Shown here: in pieces, positions 8,061 to 17,735 of the stretch
Numbering within the stretch: the first letter of the stretch is position 1
Layout of the letters: the number at the start of each line of letters is the position of its first letter
Assembly: GCF_041431415.1 (NCBI RefSeq)
Contig: NZ_CP107845.1
Location: 7,130,001 to 7,194,000, forward strand
DNA: 64,000 bases
From: Streptomyces sp. NBC_00513
GTDB lineage: Bacteria > Actinomycetota > Actinomycetes > Streptomycetales > Streptomycetaceae
Direction of reading: 5' to 3'
Program-made: the position numbers and the translations under genes
The notes under the pieces: model-generated
Databases searched by the model: none
What the model saw: the letters and a program-made list of their open reading frames with translations, nothing else
What the model was told of the DNA's origin: nothing

Positions 8061-9644
8061 GTGCTGAAGATACTTCCGGTGGCCCTCCTCGCCACGTTCG
8101 CGGCGGGTGCCTGCGTCGCCGCCGTCCTGGTCTCGCCGTGGTGGTGGGCGGCCGCCGTCCCCCTGCTCCCGCTCGTGGCGGTCGCCGTCCACGACCTGGC
8201 GCAACGCCGGCATTCCCTGCTGCGGAACCATCCGCTGCTCGGGCACCTGCGCTACGCGCTGGAGGCGCTGCGGCCGGAGCTCCAGCAGTACTTCATCGAG
8301 CGGAACTTCGACGGCCGCCCCTTCGACCGCGACACCCGCAGCATCGTCTACGAGCGCGCCAAGGGAACCGACGCGGAGGAGCCGTTCGGCACCGAACGCG
8401 ACCTCTACCGGTCCGGCAGCGAGTACCTCACCCCGTCCATGGCCCCCCGACCGGTGCGCACCGACACGCCCCGGGTCCGGATCGGCGGCCCCGACTGCAC
8501 CCGGCCCTACGACATGGCCCTGCTCAACGTCTCGGCCATGAGCTTCGGTTCGCTGTCCGCCAATGCCGTCCTCGCCCTCAACACGGGTGCCCGGCACGGC
8601 GGCTTCGCCCACGACACCGGCGAGGGCGGTCTTTCCGAGTACCACCTGCGCCCCGGCGGGGACCTCGTCTGGGAGATCGGTACCGGTTACTTCGGTTGCC
8701 GGACGGACGACGGGCACTTCGACGAGCGGCAGTTCGCGGAGAAGGCCGCTTACGAGAACGTCAAGTGCCTGTCGCTGAAGATCAGTCAGGGCGCCAAGCC
8801 CGGTATCGGCGGGGTGCTGCCGGGCGCCAAGGTGAACGCGGAGATCGCGAAGGTGCGCGGTGTCCCCGAGGGCGAGACGGTGATCTCGCCGCCCTTCCAC
8901 CGCGTCTACTCCACTCCCCGCGAACTGGTGCGCTTCCTCGCCCGGATGCGCGAGTTGGCCGGCGGCAAGCCCGTCGGGTTCAAGCTGTGCGTCGGATCGC
9001 GCCGCGAGTTCCTCGCCGTGTGCAAGGCGATGCTGGAGGAGGACACCACCCCCGACTTCATCGTGGTCGACGGCGCCGAGGGCGGAACGGGCGCGGCGCC
9101 ACTGGAGTTCGCCGACCACATGGGCCTGCCGCTCGGCGAAGGACTGATGACCGTCCACAACGCCCTCGTGGGCGTCGGGCTCCGCGACCGGATCCGGATC
9201 GGCGCCGCGGGCAAGGTCGCCACCGGAAGCGACCTCGTCAAACGACTCCTCCAGGGCGCCGACTACACCAATGCCGCCCGCGCCATGATGTTCGCGATCG
9301 GTTGCATCCAGGCGCAGCGCTGCCACACCAACACCTGCCCCGTCGGAGTGGCGACCCAGGACGAGCGGCGGGCCCGCGCCGTCGACGTCGGCGACAAGTC
9401 CCGGCGCGTCGAGCGCTACCAGGAGGCCACCGTCAAGAGCGCCCTCCAGATCATGGCGGCGATGGGCGTCGACGAGCCGTCCGGGCTGCGCCCGCACCAA
9501 CTGCTGCAACGGGTGGACCCGCACACCGTGCGTTCCTACGCGGAACTCCACGAATGGCTCACCCCCGGACAACTTCTCGCATCAGCGCCCGAGAGCTGGG
9601 CATCCGACTGGCGGGCGGCCGACGCGGACCGCTTCACCCACTGA
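8061..9644 (+). CDS. FMN-binding glutamate synthase family protein
   Basis: About 527 residues: an N-terminal pair of membrane segments (VLKILPVALLATFAA, then WWAAAVPLLPLVAVAV) and a GltB-type FMN barrel. Visible motifs are NVSAMSFGSLS, GEGGLSEYHL, SLKISQGAKPGIGGVLPG, VDGAEGGTGAAPLEF and, near the end, the cysteine cluster CIQAQRCHTNTCPVG for a 3Fe-4S centre. It lacks the amidotransferase and central domains of true glutamate synthase, so it may be a membrane-bound flavoprotein of other function. GTG 8061 leaves about 105 bp for the divergent promoters; an in-frame ATG at 7977 is possible but leaves only 21 bp. Confidence 0.85.
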   Translation: MLKILPVALLATFAAGACVAAVLVSPWWWAAAVPLLPLVAVAVHDLAQRRHSLLRNHPLLGHLRYALEALRPELQQYFIERNFDGRPFDRDTRSIVYERAKGTDAEEPFGTERDLYRSGSEYLTPSMAPRPVRTDTPRVRIGGPDCTRPYDMALLNVSAMSFGSLSANAVLALNTGARHGGFAHDTGEGGLSEYHLRPGGDLVWEIGTGYFGCRTDDGHFDERQFAEKAAYENVKCLSLKISQGAKPGIGGVLPGAKVNAEIAKVRGVPEGETVISPPFHRVYSTPRELVRFLARMRELAGGKPVGFKLCVGSRREFLAVCKAMLEEDTTPDFIVVDGAEGGTGAAPLEFADHMGLPLGEGLMTVHNALVGVGLRDRIRIGAAGKVATGSDLVKRLLQGADYTNAARAMMFAIGCIQAQRCHTNTCPVGVATQDERRARAVDVGDKSRRVERYQEATVKSALQIMAAMGVDEPSGLRPHQLLQRVDPHTVRSYAELHEWLTPGQLLASAPESWASDWRAADADRFTH

Positions 9645-9687
9645 CCGGCACCACCCACCGACCCGGCACCACCCACCGACCCGGCAC
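9645..9687. repeat. 18-bp tandem direct repeat
   Basis: CCGGCACCACCCACCGAC occurs twice in tandem (9645-9662 and 9663-9680), then a partial third copy begins. It lies between the stop of the FMN protein and the PoxB-type start. It looks like slippage, not a hairpin. Confidence 0.8.
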
Positions 9688-9725
9688 TCGCGCAGAGGGC
9701 CGTACCCGACCGAAGGGGCACTCCT

Positions 9726-11453
9726 GTGGCACGCACCGTCGCCCATGTGATCGTCGACGCACTCAAGGACCTGGGCGTCCGGCACGTCTTCGGGGTCGTC
9801 GGGGACGCCCTCAACCCGCTGACCGACGCGATCCGCACCACGGACGACCTGAGCTGGGTCGGCTGCCGCCACGAGGAGGCCGCCGCCTTCGCCGCAGGGG
9901 CGCAATCCCAGCTCTCCGGCACCCTCGGCGTGTGCATGGGCACGGTGGGGCCCGGCTCCGTGCACCTCCTCAACGGGCTCTACGACGCCGCCAAGAGCCA
10001 CGCCCCCGTCCTCGCGATATGTGGCCAGGTACCCCTCGCCGAGATCGGCAGCGACTACTTCCAGGAAGTCGACAACGACCTGCTCTTCCGCGACGTGGCC
10101 GTCTACCGGGCCACCGTCACCTCCCCGGACCAGATGCCCCGGATGCTGGAGTCCGCTGTACGCGCCGCCATCAGCCAGGGCGGGGTGGCCGTCCTGACCG
10201 TCCCAGGCGACCTGGGGGACCGGGAACTGACCGAGGACCGTCCCACGCGCTTCGCCCTCGACCGCGCCGTCACCCGCCCCGACGACCCGGCCCTCGCCGA
10301 GGCCGCGGAACTCCTCAACGCCGCCTCCCGCGTCACCCTGCTGGTGGGACGCGGGGCCCGCGACGCCCGTACCGAGGTACTCGGGGCGGCCGAGCTGCTC
10401 TCCGCCCCCATGGTCCTCACGCTGAAGGCGAAGGAGGGCTTCGAGGACGACAACGCCTACCAGGTCGGCCAGACCGGCCTGATCGGCAACCCCGCGGCCT
10501 CCCACGCCCTCGACCGCGGCGACGCGCTCCTCATGCTGGGCACCGACTTCCCCTACCGCGACTGGTACCCGAAGGACTGCAAGGTGGTCCAGATCGACAC
10601 CCGGGAAGAGCACCTGGGGCGCCGGGTACCCGTGGACGTGGGCCTCGCCGGCGACGTGGGCGCCACGCTGCGCGCCCTGCTCCCGCTGCTGAACCGCGTC
10701 CCCGACCGTACGCACCTCGACGACGCCCGGGACCGCTTCACCCGCTGGGAGGAAGGTCAGCAGCGCCTGGCCGACCCCGCCCACGAGCACCGCTGGACCG
10801 GCAAACTGCGGGCGGCGCTGGACAACCGGGACCACGAGATCCGGCCCGAGGCGCTGGCCGCCGCGGTGGACCGGTACGCCGACGAGGACGCCGTCTTCAC
10901 CTCCGACACCGGCATGGCCACGGTCTGGCTCTCCCGTTTCGTCACGATGCGCGGAGACCGGCGCCTGATCGGCTCGTACAACCTCGGCTCGATGGCCAAC
11001 GCCATGCCCCAGGCGCTCGGGGCCCAGCTCTGGGCGCCCGACCGCCAGATCGTCGCCTTCTGCGGCGACGGCGGACTGAGCATGCTGCTCGGTGACCTCA
11101 TGACGATCAAGACGTACCGGCTGCCGGTGAAGCTCGTCGTGTTCGACAACCGACGCCTCGGCATGGTCAAACTCGAACAGGAACAGGCGGGCCTCCCCGA
11201 GTTCGGCACGGAGCTCGACAACCCCGACTTCGCGGCCGTGGCCACCGCGCTCGGCCTCACCGGCATCCGTGTCACCGACCCGGACGATCTCCACGACAGC
11301 GTGCGCCGGGCGTTCGAGACCCCGGGTCCCGTCCTGCTGGACGTGCTGACCAACCCCGAGGAAGTGGCCGTGCCGGGCAAGCCGACCGTGAGCCAGGGTT
11401 GGGGCTACGCCATCGCCAAGGTCAAGGAGATCCTTCCGAGCCGCGAGAGCTGA
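9726..11453 (+). CDS. ThDP-dependent pyruvate oxidase/dehydrogenase (PoxB-like)
   Basis: A 575-residue thiamine-diphosphate enzyme of the PoxB / acetolactate synthase superfamily. The catalytic glutamate is in RHEEAAAFAAGA near residue 50; NPAASHALDRGD.LL.LGTDFPY lies in the central FAD/ADP fold; and CGDGGLSM near residue 446 with the N of FDN about 27 residues on is the ThDP/Mg motif. PoxB converts pyruvate to acetate and CO2 and passes electrons to quinone, mostly in stationary phase. AAGGGG precedes the GTG start. The substrate could also be another 2-keto acid. Confidence 0.8.
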   Translation: MARTVAHVIVDALKDLGVRHVFGVVGDALNPLTDAIRTTDDLSWVGCRHEEAAAFAAGAQSQLSGTLGVCMGTVGPGSVHLLNGLYDAAKSHAPVLAICGQVPLAEIGSDYFQEVDNDLLFRDVAVYRATVTSPDQMPRMLESAVRAAISQGGVAVLTVPGDLGDRELTEDRPTRFALDRAVTRPDDPALAEAAELLNAASRVTLLVGRGARDARTEVLGAAELLSAPMVLTLKAKEGFEDDNAYQVGQTGLIGNPAASHALDRGDALLMLGTDFPYRDWYPKDCKVVQIDTREEHLGRRVPVDVGLAGDVGATLRALLPLLNRVPDRTHLDDARDRFTRWEEGQQRLADPAHEHRWTGKLRAALDNRDHEIRPEALAAAVDRYADEDAVFTSDTGMATVWLSRFVTMRGDRRLIGSYNLGSMANAMPQALGAQLWAPDRQIVAFCGDGGLSMLLGDLMTIKTYRLPVKLVVFDNRRLGMVKLEQEQAGLPEFGTELDNPDFAAVATALGLTGIRVTDPDDLHDSVRRAFETPGPVLLDVLTNPEEVAVPGKPTVSQGWGYAIAKVKEILPSRES

Positions 11454-11473
11454 CCCCGCGATACCTCGCGGGG
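11454..11473. terminator. Short hairpin after the PoxB-like gene
   Basis: CCCCGCGA, a TACC loop and TCGCGGGG begin one base after the stop codon. The 8-bp stem is short but perfectly paired. Confidence 0.55.
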
Positions 11474-11584
11474 CCGTCCGGGTGACTCTCGCCGCAGGGG
11501 CCGTACGCGGCCCGCCGGCGGGAGCCCCGCCGGGAAACATGGCCGCGTCCCCTCGGCGTGAGGGGCGACCAGGAAAGAGGATCC

Positions 11585-11932
11585 ATGTCCGAACTGTGGA
11601 GCTACGGCCCCGACTCCCGCTACCCGGTCGGCGCCGTGCTGATCGGCTTCAAGGTGGAGGCCGCCGACGGTCACATCGGCAAGGTCGACTCGCACACCGA
11701 GGACGTCGGGTCCTCGTACATCGTCGTGGACACCGGGCCGTGGATCTTCGGCAAGGAGGTCCTCCTGCCCGCGGGGACGATCGAGCGCGTGGACATGGAG
11801 GGGGAGAAGATCCGGGTGAGCCGCACCAAGGAACAGATCAAGAACGCACCCGAGTACGACAAGGACAAGCACCGGGGTGACGCCGCCTACCGGAGCCGGG
11901 TCGCCGACTACTACGGTCGCGACCAGGGCTGA
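11585..11932 (+). CDS. PRC-barrel domain protein, paralogue of the one at 1704
   Basis: A 115-residue single PRC-barrel. It keeps the same blocks as the 1704-2072 protein: IGFKVEAADGHIGKVDSH, VVDTGPWIFGKEVLLPAG, and KEQIKNAPEYDKDKHRGD. GGAAAGAGG precedes the ATG. The two are clear paralogues in one neighbourhood; the first is slightly longer at the C-terminus. Function unknown, stress role inferred from context. Confidence 0.85.
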   Translation: MSELWSYGPDSRYPVGAVLIGFKVEAADGHIGKVDSHTEDVGSSYIVVDTGPWIFGKEVLLPAGTIERVDMEGEKIRVSRTKEQIKNAPEYDKDKHRGDAAYRSRVADYYGRDQG

Positions 11933-11975
11933 CGCCGCCGCCCCGGGCACCGGCGACACGCGGCCCGGCCGGCCG

Positions 11976-12001
11976 GTTCACGATTCCGTCGCCCGGGGTA
12001 G
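11976..12001 (+). promoter_or_regulatory. Candidate sigma-B-type promoter of the STAS gene
   Basis: GTTC (11976-11979), 16 nt, then GGGTAG (11996-12001), about 85 bases before the STAS start. It matches the GNNT/GGGTA architecture of the Streptomyces sigma-B class except at the fourth base of the -35. Confidence 0.4.
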
Positions 12002-12088
12002 CCTCGCACCGGACGCGCTGCCCGGGATCGGGCAGCGGACGGCTTGTCGTGTGGAGCGACCGGGATCCGGCGCGTTAAGGGGTCGCAG

Positions 12089-12418
12089 GTGGAGCAAGGC
12101 GTGGTGGTGCTGCCGGACGACGGCGGGGTCCGTGTGATCACGTGCGTGGGGGAGTTCGATCAGGACACCCTGGGACCGCTGACCGCGGCGAGCGCGGCGG
12201 CCGTCGCCGATCCGTCCCTGCGGCGGATCGTGCTGGACGTCCGCGAGGTCACGTTCGCCGACTCCTCGTTGCTCAACCACATGGTGATCCTGCTGCGCAG
12301 CGGCCGCCTGGTCCTCGCCGGTCCGGTACCGCCCCGGCTGGAGCGGCTCCTGGAACTCACCGAGGCCCGCGCGTTGTTCACCATCACCGACGGCTTGGAC
12401 GAGGCGCGCGCCATGTGA
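12089..12418 (+). CDS. STAS-domain anti-sigma factor antagonist
   Basis: A 109-residue STAS protein of the SpoIIAA/RsbV type. The phospho-acceptor region DVREVTFADSSLLNHMV keeps the serine of the DS motif at about residue 61. Such proteins release a sigma factor by binding its anti-sigma kinase when unphosphorylated. GTG 12089 is chosen because TAAGGGG lies upstream; the longer frame to 12044 has no ribosome binding site. It is convergent with another STAS gene. Its partner kinase is not in the window. Confidence 0.85.
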   Translation: MEQGVVVLPDDGGVRVITCVGEFDQDTLGPLTAASAAAVADPSLRRIVLDVREVTFADSSLLNHMVILLRSGRLVLAGPVPPRLERLLELTEARALFTITDGLDEARAM

Positions 12419-12444
12419 GCCGCCGCCCCGAGGACGGCGGCTCA
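12416..12444. terminator. Bidirectional hairpin built from both stop codons
   Basis: TGAGCCGCCG (12416-12425) pairs with CGGCGGCTCA (12435-12444) around a 9-base loop. The first three bases are the stop codon of the plus-strand STAS gene and the last three, read in reverse, are the stop codon of the minus-strand STAS gene. Confidence 0.8.
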
Positions 12445-12810
12445 GGTCTGGAGCGTCGCGGCGGCGAGGTCCGAATGGACGGTGACGACCTGGTCCGCGC
12501 CGGTGACCTCCAACAGCCGCCCGAGTTGACGGGAGGGTGCGGCGATCCGCAGGTCGGTGAGTTGCCGCACGCGCAGCAGCACGCTCAGGCACGTGGAATC
12601 CGCGAAGGAGACGCCCCGCGCGTCCAGGATCACGATGTGGTGGGAGGCCGCGGCCTGACTGAGTGCCGCTTCCAGCGGAGGGAGTGTTTCGAGGTCCAGC
12701 TCCCCGCGCGCCTCGACCACCCAGGCCGCTCCCGAGGCGTGCTGGTAACCCAGGGGGCCGTGCGACGCGCCCGCTCCGGTCGCGTCCGCTTCGATCGGTC
12801 CGCTCATCAT
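12442..12810 (-). CDS. STAS-domain anti-sigma factor antagonist
   Basis: About 122 residues. The core VVEARGELDLETLPPLEAAL and ILDARGVSFADSTCLSVLLR are typical STAS strands; the acceptor position reads DST instead of DSS. GGGAG lies 5 bases before the first of two tandem ATGs (12810 and 12807); either may be used. It is convergent with the STAS gene at 12089 and shares its terminator. Probable role: partner switching with an anti-sigma kinase. Confidence 0.85.
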   Translation of the reverse strand: MMSGPIEADATGAGASHGPLGYQHASGAAWVVEARGELDLETLPPLEAALSQAAASHHIVILDARGVSFADSTCLSVLLRVRQLTDLRIAAPSRQLGRLLEVTGADQVVTVHSDLAAATLQT

Positions 12811-12900
12811 GTCGTCTCCCAAGGCAACTCCCTCAGCGGCGAGCACGCCCGAGGACCGCACGCGTGCTCAGGTCTCGAACGATGGGGGCGGGGCACGGCC

Positions 12901-13194
12901 TCAGGCCGCCGCGGAGCGCGACTCGGCGGCCGGTTGGCGTTCCTTCGCCGTCAACCCGCCCCAGACCCCGTACGGTTCCGCGACCCTCAGGGCGTGCTCC
13001 AGACAGCGGGCCCGCACGGGGCAGGCCGCGCACACGGCCTTGGCCGCTTCCTCGCGCATCGCCCGGTCCGGTCCTCGTTCGCCGTCCGGGTGGAAGAACG
13101 CCTCCGAGCCCAGACCGCGGCACGCGGCCTCCATCTGCCAGATCCAGTGGTGCTCCGCCCGCCCGGGCAGATGTGACACCTTCGCCATCCCCAT
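12901..13194 (-). CDS. WhiB-like (Wbl) transcriptional regulator
   Basis: A 97-residue Wbl protein. The four cluster-binding cysteines are C25, C55, C58 and C64 (CX29CX2CX5C), followed by the GVWGG turn at 76-80 and a short basic tail. Wbl proteins bind a redox-sensitive [4Fe-4S] cluster and usually the principal sigma factor to control development, antibiotic resistance or redox genes. GGGAG precedes the ATG at 13194; a second ATG at 13188 is also possible. Close to two STAS genes, consistent with a regulatory patch. Which Wbl paralogue it is cannot be settled here. Confidence 0.9.
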   Translation of the reverse strand: MGMAKVSHLPGRAEHHWIWQMEAACRGLGSEAFFHPDGERGPDRAMREEAAKAVCAACPVRARCLEHALRVAEPYGVWGGLTAKERQPAAESRSAAA

Positions 13195-13382
13195 TGCTCT
13201 CCCACAGCCGCGTCCATCGAACACATTCCTCAAGGGCCGTCTGACCGCAAAGACTTGTTCGAAACGTGAGGCGGGGTCCGGCGCCGAGATCCACCGGTGT
13301 TCCGCCTCGGCACCGCCGGAGGTCGGGGGCGGGGCGCCGGGAGTCCGTCGTCACTGGTGGCGCGCCGTGTCACCGCACCGCC

Positions 13383-13405
13383 GTAAGTCCGCCGATCGCG
13401 GGTAG
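13383..13405 (+). promoter_or_regulatory. Candidate sigma-B-type promoter of the DUF6479 gene
   Basis: GTAA (13383-13386), 13 nt, GGGTAG (13400-13405), ending 9 bases before the ATG at 13415. Transcription would begin almost at the start codon, so the mRNA would be nearly leaderless. The -35 is weak. Confidence 0.3.
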
Positions 13406-13414
13406 GCGGGATTC

Positions 13415-13681
13415 ATGACTGCCATCGCATACGCCACCGAGATCCCCTCCGACATCGCCACCGGCGCGCTCGCGGCCGAGGGCCAGGGCTCGCTGTACCT
13501 CGTCATCGCCGGCGTGGTCCTGGTCGTCCTGCTGATCGGCGCCTTCTGGTACGGCAGCCGACGCAACGTACGGCGCGCGGCCCCGGCCCAGCCGACCGAG
13601 CAGCCCCCCGCGGCGCGAGGACGCGAGGACTCCTGGCAGACCCCGGGGGAGGCCGCGGGAGGCACCGACCCCCGCCCGTGA
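13415..13681 (+). CDS. DUF6479 family small membrane protein
   Basis: An 88-residue single-span protein. A 25-residue N-terminus is followed by one hydrophobic segment (LYLVIAGVVLVVLLIGAFWYG, split by me at residue 27-47) and a basic then proline/glutamate-rich cytoplasmic tail containing EDSWQTPGE, which is typical of DUF6479. No strong ribosome binding site is seen. Function unknown. Confidence 0.8.
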   Translation: MTAIAYATEIPSDIATGALAAEGQGSLYLVIAGVVLVVLLIGAFWYGSRRNVRRAAPAQPTEQPPAARGREDSWQTPGEAAGGTDPRP

Positions 13682-13822
13682 GCCCTGCCCGCCCCTCTCC
13701 TGCCCGCCCGGCCCCGCGCGCCGGGCGGTCGCCGCGCGGGCCGCGTCCGCCCGCGGAACGGGGTCGCGGCGCTCACGCGGCTCCCGTCCGGGGGGCGAGG
13801 CGCCCGTAGGGGCGCCGTGAGG

Positions 13823-14011
13823 TCACATGGGGTCCATGGTCCCGGCGCCCGGGCCGTTCTCCTGCTCGCTCTTCTCGCGAATGTGCAGGGCCTTCTCCGT
13901 CAGCCGCTGCCGTTCCGCCGGATCCGTGGCCCGCTGGGCCGCCTGCTCCAGTTCCTGGGCCTTGTCACGCATCTGCCGTGTTCGCGCGCTCGGCCGGCTC
14001 TCATTGCCCAT
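13823..14011 (-). CDS. DUF6381 family small protein
   Basis: A 62-residue polar helical protein with the family core QMRDKAQELEQAAQRATDP, then ERQRLTEKA and SEQE. GAGGAGGG lies 5 bases before the ATG. A candidate sigma-B-type promoter sits 35 bases upstream. Function unknown; common in Streptomyces stress loci. Confidence 0.8.
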   Translation of the reverse strand: MGNESRPSARTRQMRDKAQELEQAAQRATDPAERQRLTEKALHIREKSEQENGPGAGTMDPM

Positions 14012-14045
14012 GATCCCTCCTCGGGTCGGGGGACTGCGTCGGGGA

Positions 14046-14069
14046 GTACCGCTGTCCCCCCAGCCAAAC
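14046..14069 (-). promoter_or_regulatory. Sigma-B-type promoter of the DUF6381 gene
   Basis: Read on the minus strand: GTTT (14069-14066), exactly 14 nt, CGGTAC (14051-14046). This is the best match in the window to the sigma-B consensus GNNT-N14-16-GGGTAC/T, one base off in the -10. The predicted start lies about 28 bases before the ATG, leaving room for the GAGGAGGG ribosome binding site. Confidence 0.5.
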
Positions 14070-14113
14070 AGTGCTCGAGCGCGTCCGCCACCCTGGCGGG
14101 CGGACGCCCCGAC

Positions 14114-14381
14114 TCACGGCTCCCGCCGCCTGCCGGGCCGGCGCGGCAGCTCGTCGTGCAGGAGCCGGCCGACGAGCGCGCCGCCGAACGGCGTCCGCCG
14201 CGGACACGACGACCAGCAGCGGTACCAGCGTCAGGAACCCGAGGGCGGCGAACCCGAGCGATCGTTGCCACAGCTCCAGCTCGCGCACGCGCCCCCACCG
14301 GCGCCCCGCCCGCGCGCGCCGGATCGCACTGCGCAGCCGTCCCGCGGCCGACAGCCGCCCGGCCCCCTCAGAGCCGTTCAT
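14114..14381 (-). pseudogene. Truncated, frameshifted YihY/UPF0761-like fragment
   Basis: The reading frame from ATG 14381 gives RRWGRVRELELWQRSLGFAA then LGFLTLVPLLVVVSAAD, which resembles the N-terminal segment of Streptomyces YihY (UPF0761, once called ribonuclease BN) membrane proteins. After SAAD the frame loses similarity. Removing one base at GACGCCGTTC restores ADPF, a usual continuation, and FGGALVGRLLHDEL up to TGA at 14116-14114. The remaining five membrane segments are absent. I infer a decayed remnant. The DUF6381 promoter lies just downstream of it. A sequencing error in a short intact gene cannot be excluded. Confidence 0.5.
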
Positions 14382-14606
14382 CGCGGCAGGGGGGCGTCAG
14401 GCGCCTCGTCCGCGGGCGGGGCGAGGAGACGTGGGGTTCGAGGTGGGTGTGACGAGCATGGCCGCTCCAACCGCTGCTCCCACCGTAGGACCGGGGGACG
14501 GATGTGGCACACGCTGAGGGCCGGCCCATCATGGGAGGGCGGGACGGGCCGCACGGTCATGCGGCCGGGTCGCGCTCCCGGCAGCGCGCCGACCGGAGGT
14601 GACGCC

Positions 14607-14735
14607 ATGGACACGGACATCGACGAATCACGCAGGGACGAGTCACGCAGGGCGTGGCTCATGATCTTCGGCATCCTCGCCGTGATCTTCGCCGACCTCC
14701 TGGCGATCATCCTGATGAACACCGTCGGCAGGTAG
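14607..14735 (+). CDS. 42-residue single-span membrane peptide
   Basis: A charged N-terminus with the repeat DESRRDESRRAW is followed by one hydrophobic helix (LMIFGILAVIFADLLAIIL) and a short MNTVGR tail. GGAGGT lies 6 bases before the ATG. It is convergent with the DUF3533 gene. It is a probable small membrane protein of unknown role. Confidence 0.7.
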   Translation: MDTDIDESRRDESRRAWLMIFGILAVIFADLLAIILMNTVGR

Positions 14736-14756
14736 GTCGTCCCCGGATGAGGGGGG

Positions 14757-16025
14757 TCAGGCGGGCTGCGGGGTGAGGCGCTTGAGCCCCTTGCGGTCGT
14801 AGTACCCGGTCATGGCGAAACCGAAGAGCAGGGCGAGGGTCACGCCGACCGCGATCATGATCCAGGAGCGGGTCAGCCCGGCGTCGCCCCGGGCGTCGAA
14901 GTAGAGGATGGCCCGCACCCCGTCGCTGAGCTGCCGCATGGGTTCGAAGTGCGACAGGAAGCGGTAGAAGCCGGGCACCGCCTGGAGCGGCACCGTGGCG
15001 CCCGACGAGGGCAGGCCCAGCACGATGAACACGAACATCGACACCAATTGGCCGATCCCGCCGAACGCGGCGTTGATCGCCTGTACGCCGAGGCCGACGG
15101 CGAGGGCCGCGCAGAAGGAGAAGATCCACAGCAGGGGCACGTGGGACGCGTCCATGCCGAGGACGACCACGCAGGCGAAGAGGACCAGCGAGGAGCTGAG
15201 GAGCGTGATGCCCGCGGTCATCGTCATCTTCAGCAGGAGCGTCTGCGTCCGGTTGATCGGCACGGTGGGGCGGCGGGTGTGCCAGGGGCCGATCTCGTTG
15301 TCCGCGTAGCCGAGGGCGGTGTCGACGCCGTTGCTGATGACGTTGCCGCCCATGAACCCGGCCAGCACGAGCAGCAGGGTGTAGTAGAACGCCGTGAGGC
15401 CCAGACCGCTGTGGGTGCCGATGGGGTGGCCGACTTGGGTGACGACGTTGACCGGGTCGGCGAGCAGCAGCCTCACGGTGGGGCTCGACCGCGTGCCGGC
15501 CGAGGCGGTGAGCTGCCGGCCGAGGCTCCGGGACGCCTGGTGCGCCGCTTTCGTCGTGATCTGACTGGCGAGGGAGGAACCGAGGCTTCCCTTGCCCGGG
15601 TTGGTGAGCACGGTGATCGTCGGCTGTTCGGTGGCCCGTGACGTGGTGAGGGCGGTGACGGTGTTCGTGAATCCGGCCGGGACGACCAACGCGCCGTACA
15701 CCTTGCCGGAGTCGAGCTGGTCCTGGGCCTGGGCGCGGGTGAGCGTGCGCCAATCGGCCTTGCCACCACCGGTGTCGGCGGCGATGGCCGTCGTGACCTG
15801 CGCGCCCAGGTTCTCCTTCTGCCCGGCCGGCGGCTTGCCGGTGTCGTCGTTGACCAGGGCGATCGGCAGGTCGTGCAGGTCCCAGTTGGGGTTGACGATC
15901 CCGCCCATGTACAGCAGGGACAGCAGCAGGGCGAGCAGCCCCGTCAGGACCGTGGGCACCAGCCACAACCGGGGGCGGCGCACCAGCGTCGCGGCGGTGG
16001 CCTGAGGGGCGGCGGGCTCGGCCAT
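14757..16025 (-). CDS. DUF3533 / YhgE-Pip-type ABC-2-like membrane protein
   Basis: A 422-residue integral membrane protein: one helix near residues 22-42, a 150-residue extracytoplasmic domain opening with NPNWDLHDLPIALVNDD and GALVVPAGF, then five or six helices with an MGGN.ISNGVD loop and EPMRQLSDGVRAILYFDARG before the last pair. This is the architecture of DUF3533/SNG1-like and YhgE proteins, distant relatives of ABC-2 exporters. GGAG precedes the ATG at 16025. No ATPase partner is adjacent. Possible role in drug or envelope-lipid export; not certain. Confidence 0.8.
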   Translation of the reverse strand: MAEPAAPQATAATLVRRPRLWLVPTVLTGLLALLLSLLYMGGIVNPNWDLHDLPIALVNDDTGKPPAGQKENLGAQVTTAIAADTGGGKADWRTLTRAQAQDQLDSGKVYGALVVPAGFTNTVTALTTSRATEQPTITVLTNPGKGSLGSSLASQITTKAAHQASRSLGRQLTASAGTRSSPTVRLLLADPVNVVTQVGHPIGTHSGLGLTAFYYTLLLVLAGFMGGNVISNGVDTALGYADNEIGPWHTRRPTVPINRTQTLLLKMTMTAGITLLSSSLVLFACVVVLGMDASHVPLLWIFSFCAALAVGLGVQAINAAFGGIGQLVSMFVFIVLGLPSSGATVPLQAVPGFYRFLSHFEPMRQLSDGVRAILYFDARGDAGLTRSWIMIAVGVTLALLFGFAMTGYYDRKGLKRLTPQPA

Positions 16026-16274
16026 GGTTCTCCGTGGGTTCCGGGCGGTGCGGGGACCGCGCAGCGGGGTGGGACGGCCGACCGGGGGACGCCGTGCCGA
16101 CCGTACGAGAGGCCAGGATGCGGCCCGCACGGGTGCCCGCCGGTGCACGCCTCGCGTTCCTCCCCCCGTTGCAGTACCGGCCCCCGGCCCCCGCCGCCGA
16201 CCGGCACGGCCTAGGGTCGACGGATGTGTCCCGGCACAGGCCCTGACACTTGGTCCGACAGAAGAGGAACGCAC

Positions 16275-17678
<1,404 letters not shown>

Positions 17679-17686
17679 GTCGGGGG

Positions 17687-17729
17687 AGGCCGTTCCGGGG
17701 CGCGGGGGTCCCGCGCCCCGGAACGGCCT
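17687..17729. terminator. Strong hairpin terminator after lpdA
   Basis: A perfect 20-bp GC-rich stem (AGGCCGTTCCGGGGCGCGGG and its complement) with a 3-base loop starts 9 bases after the lpdA stop. Confidence 0.9.
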
Positions 17730-17735
17730 CACGCG

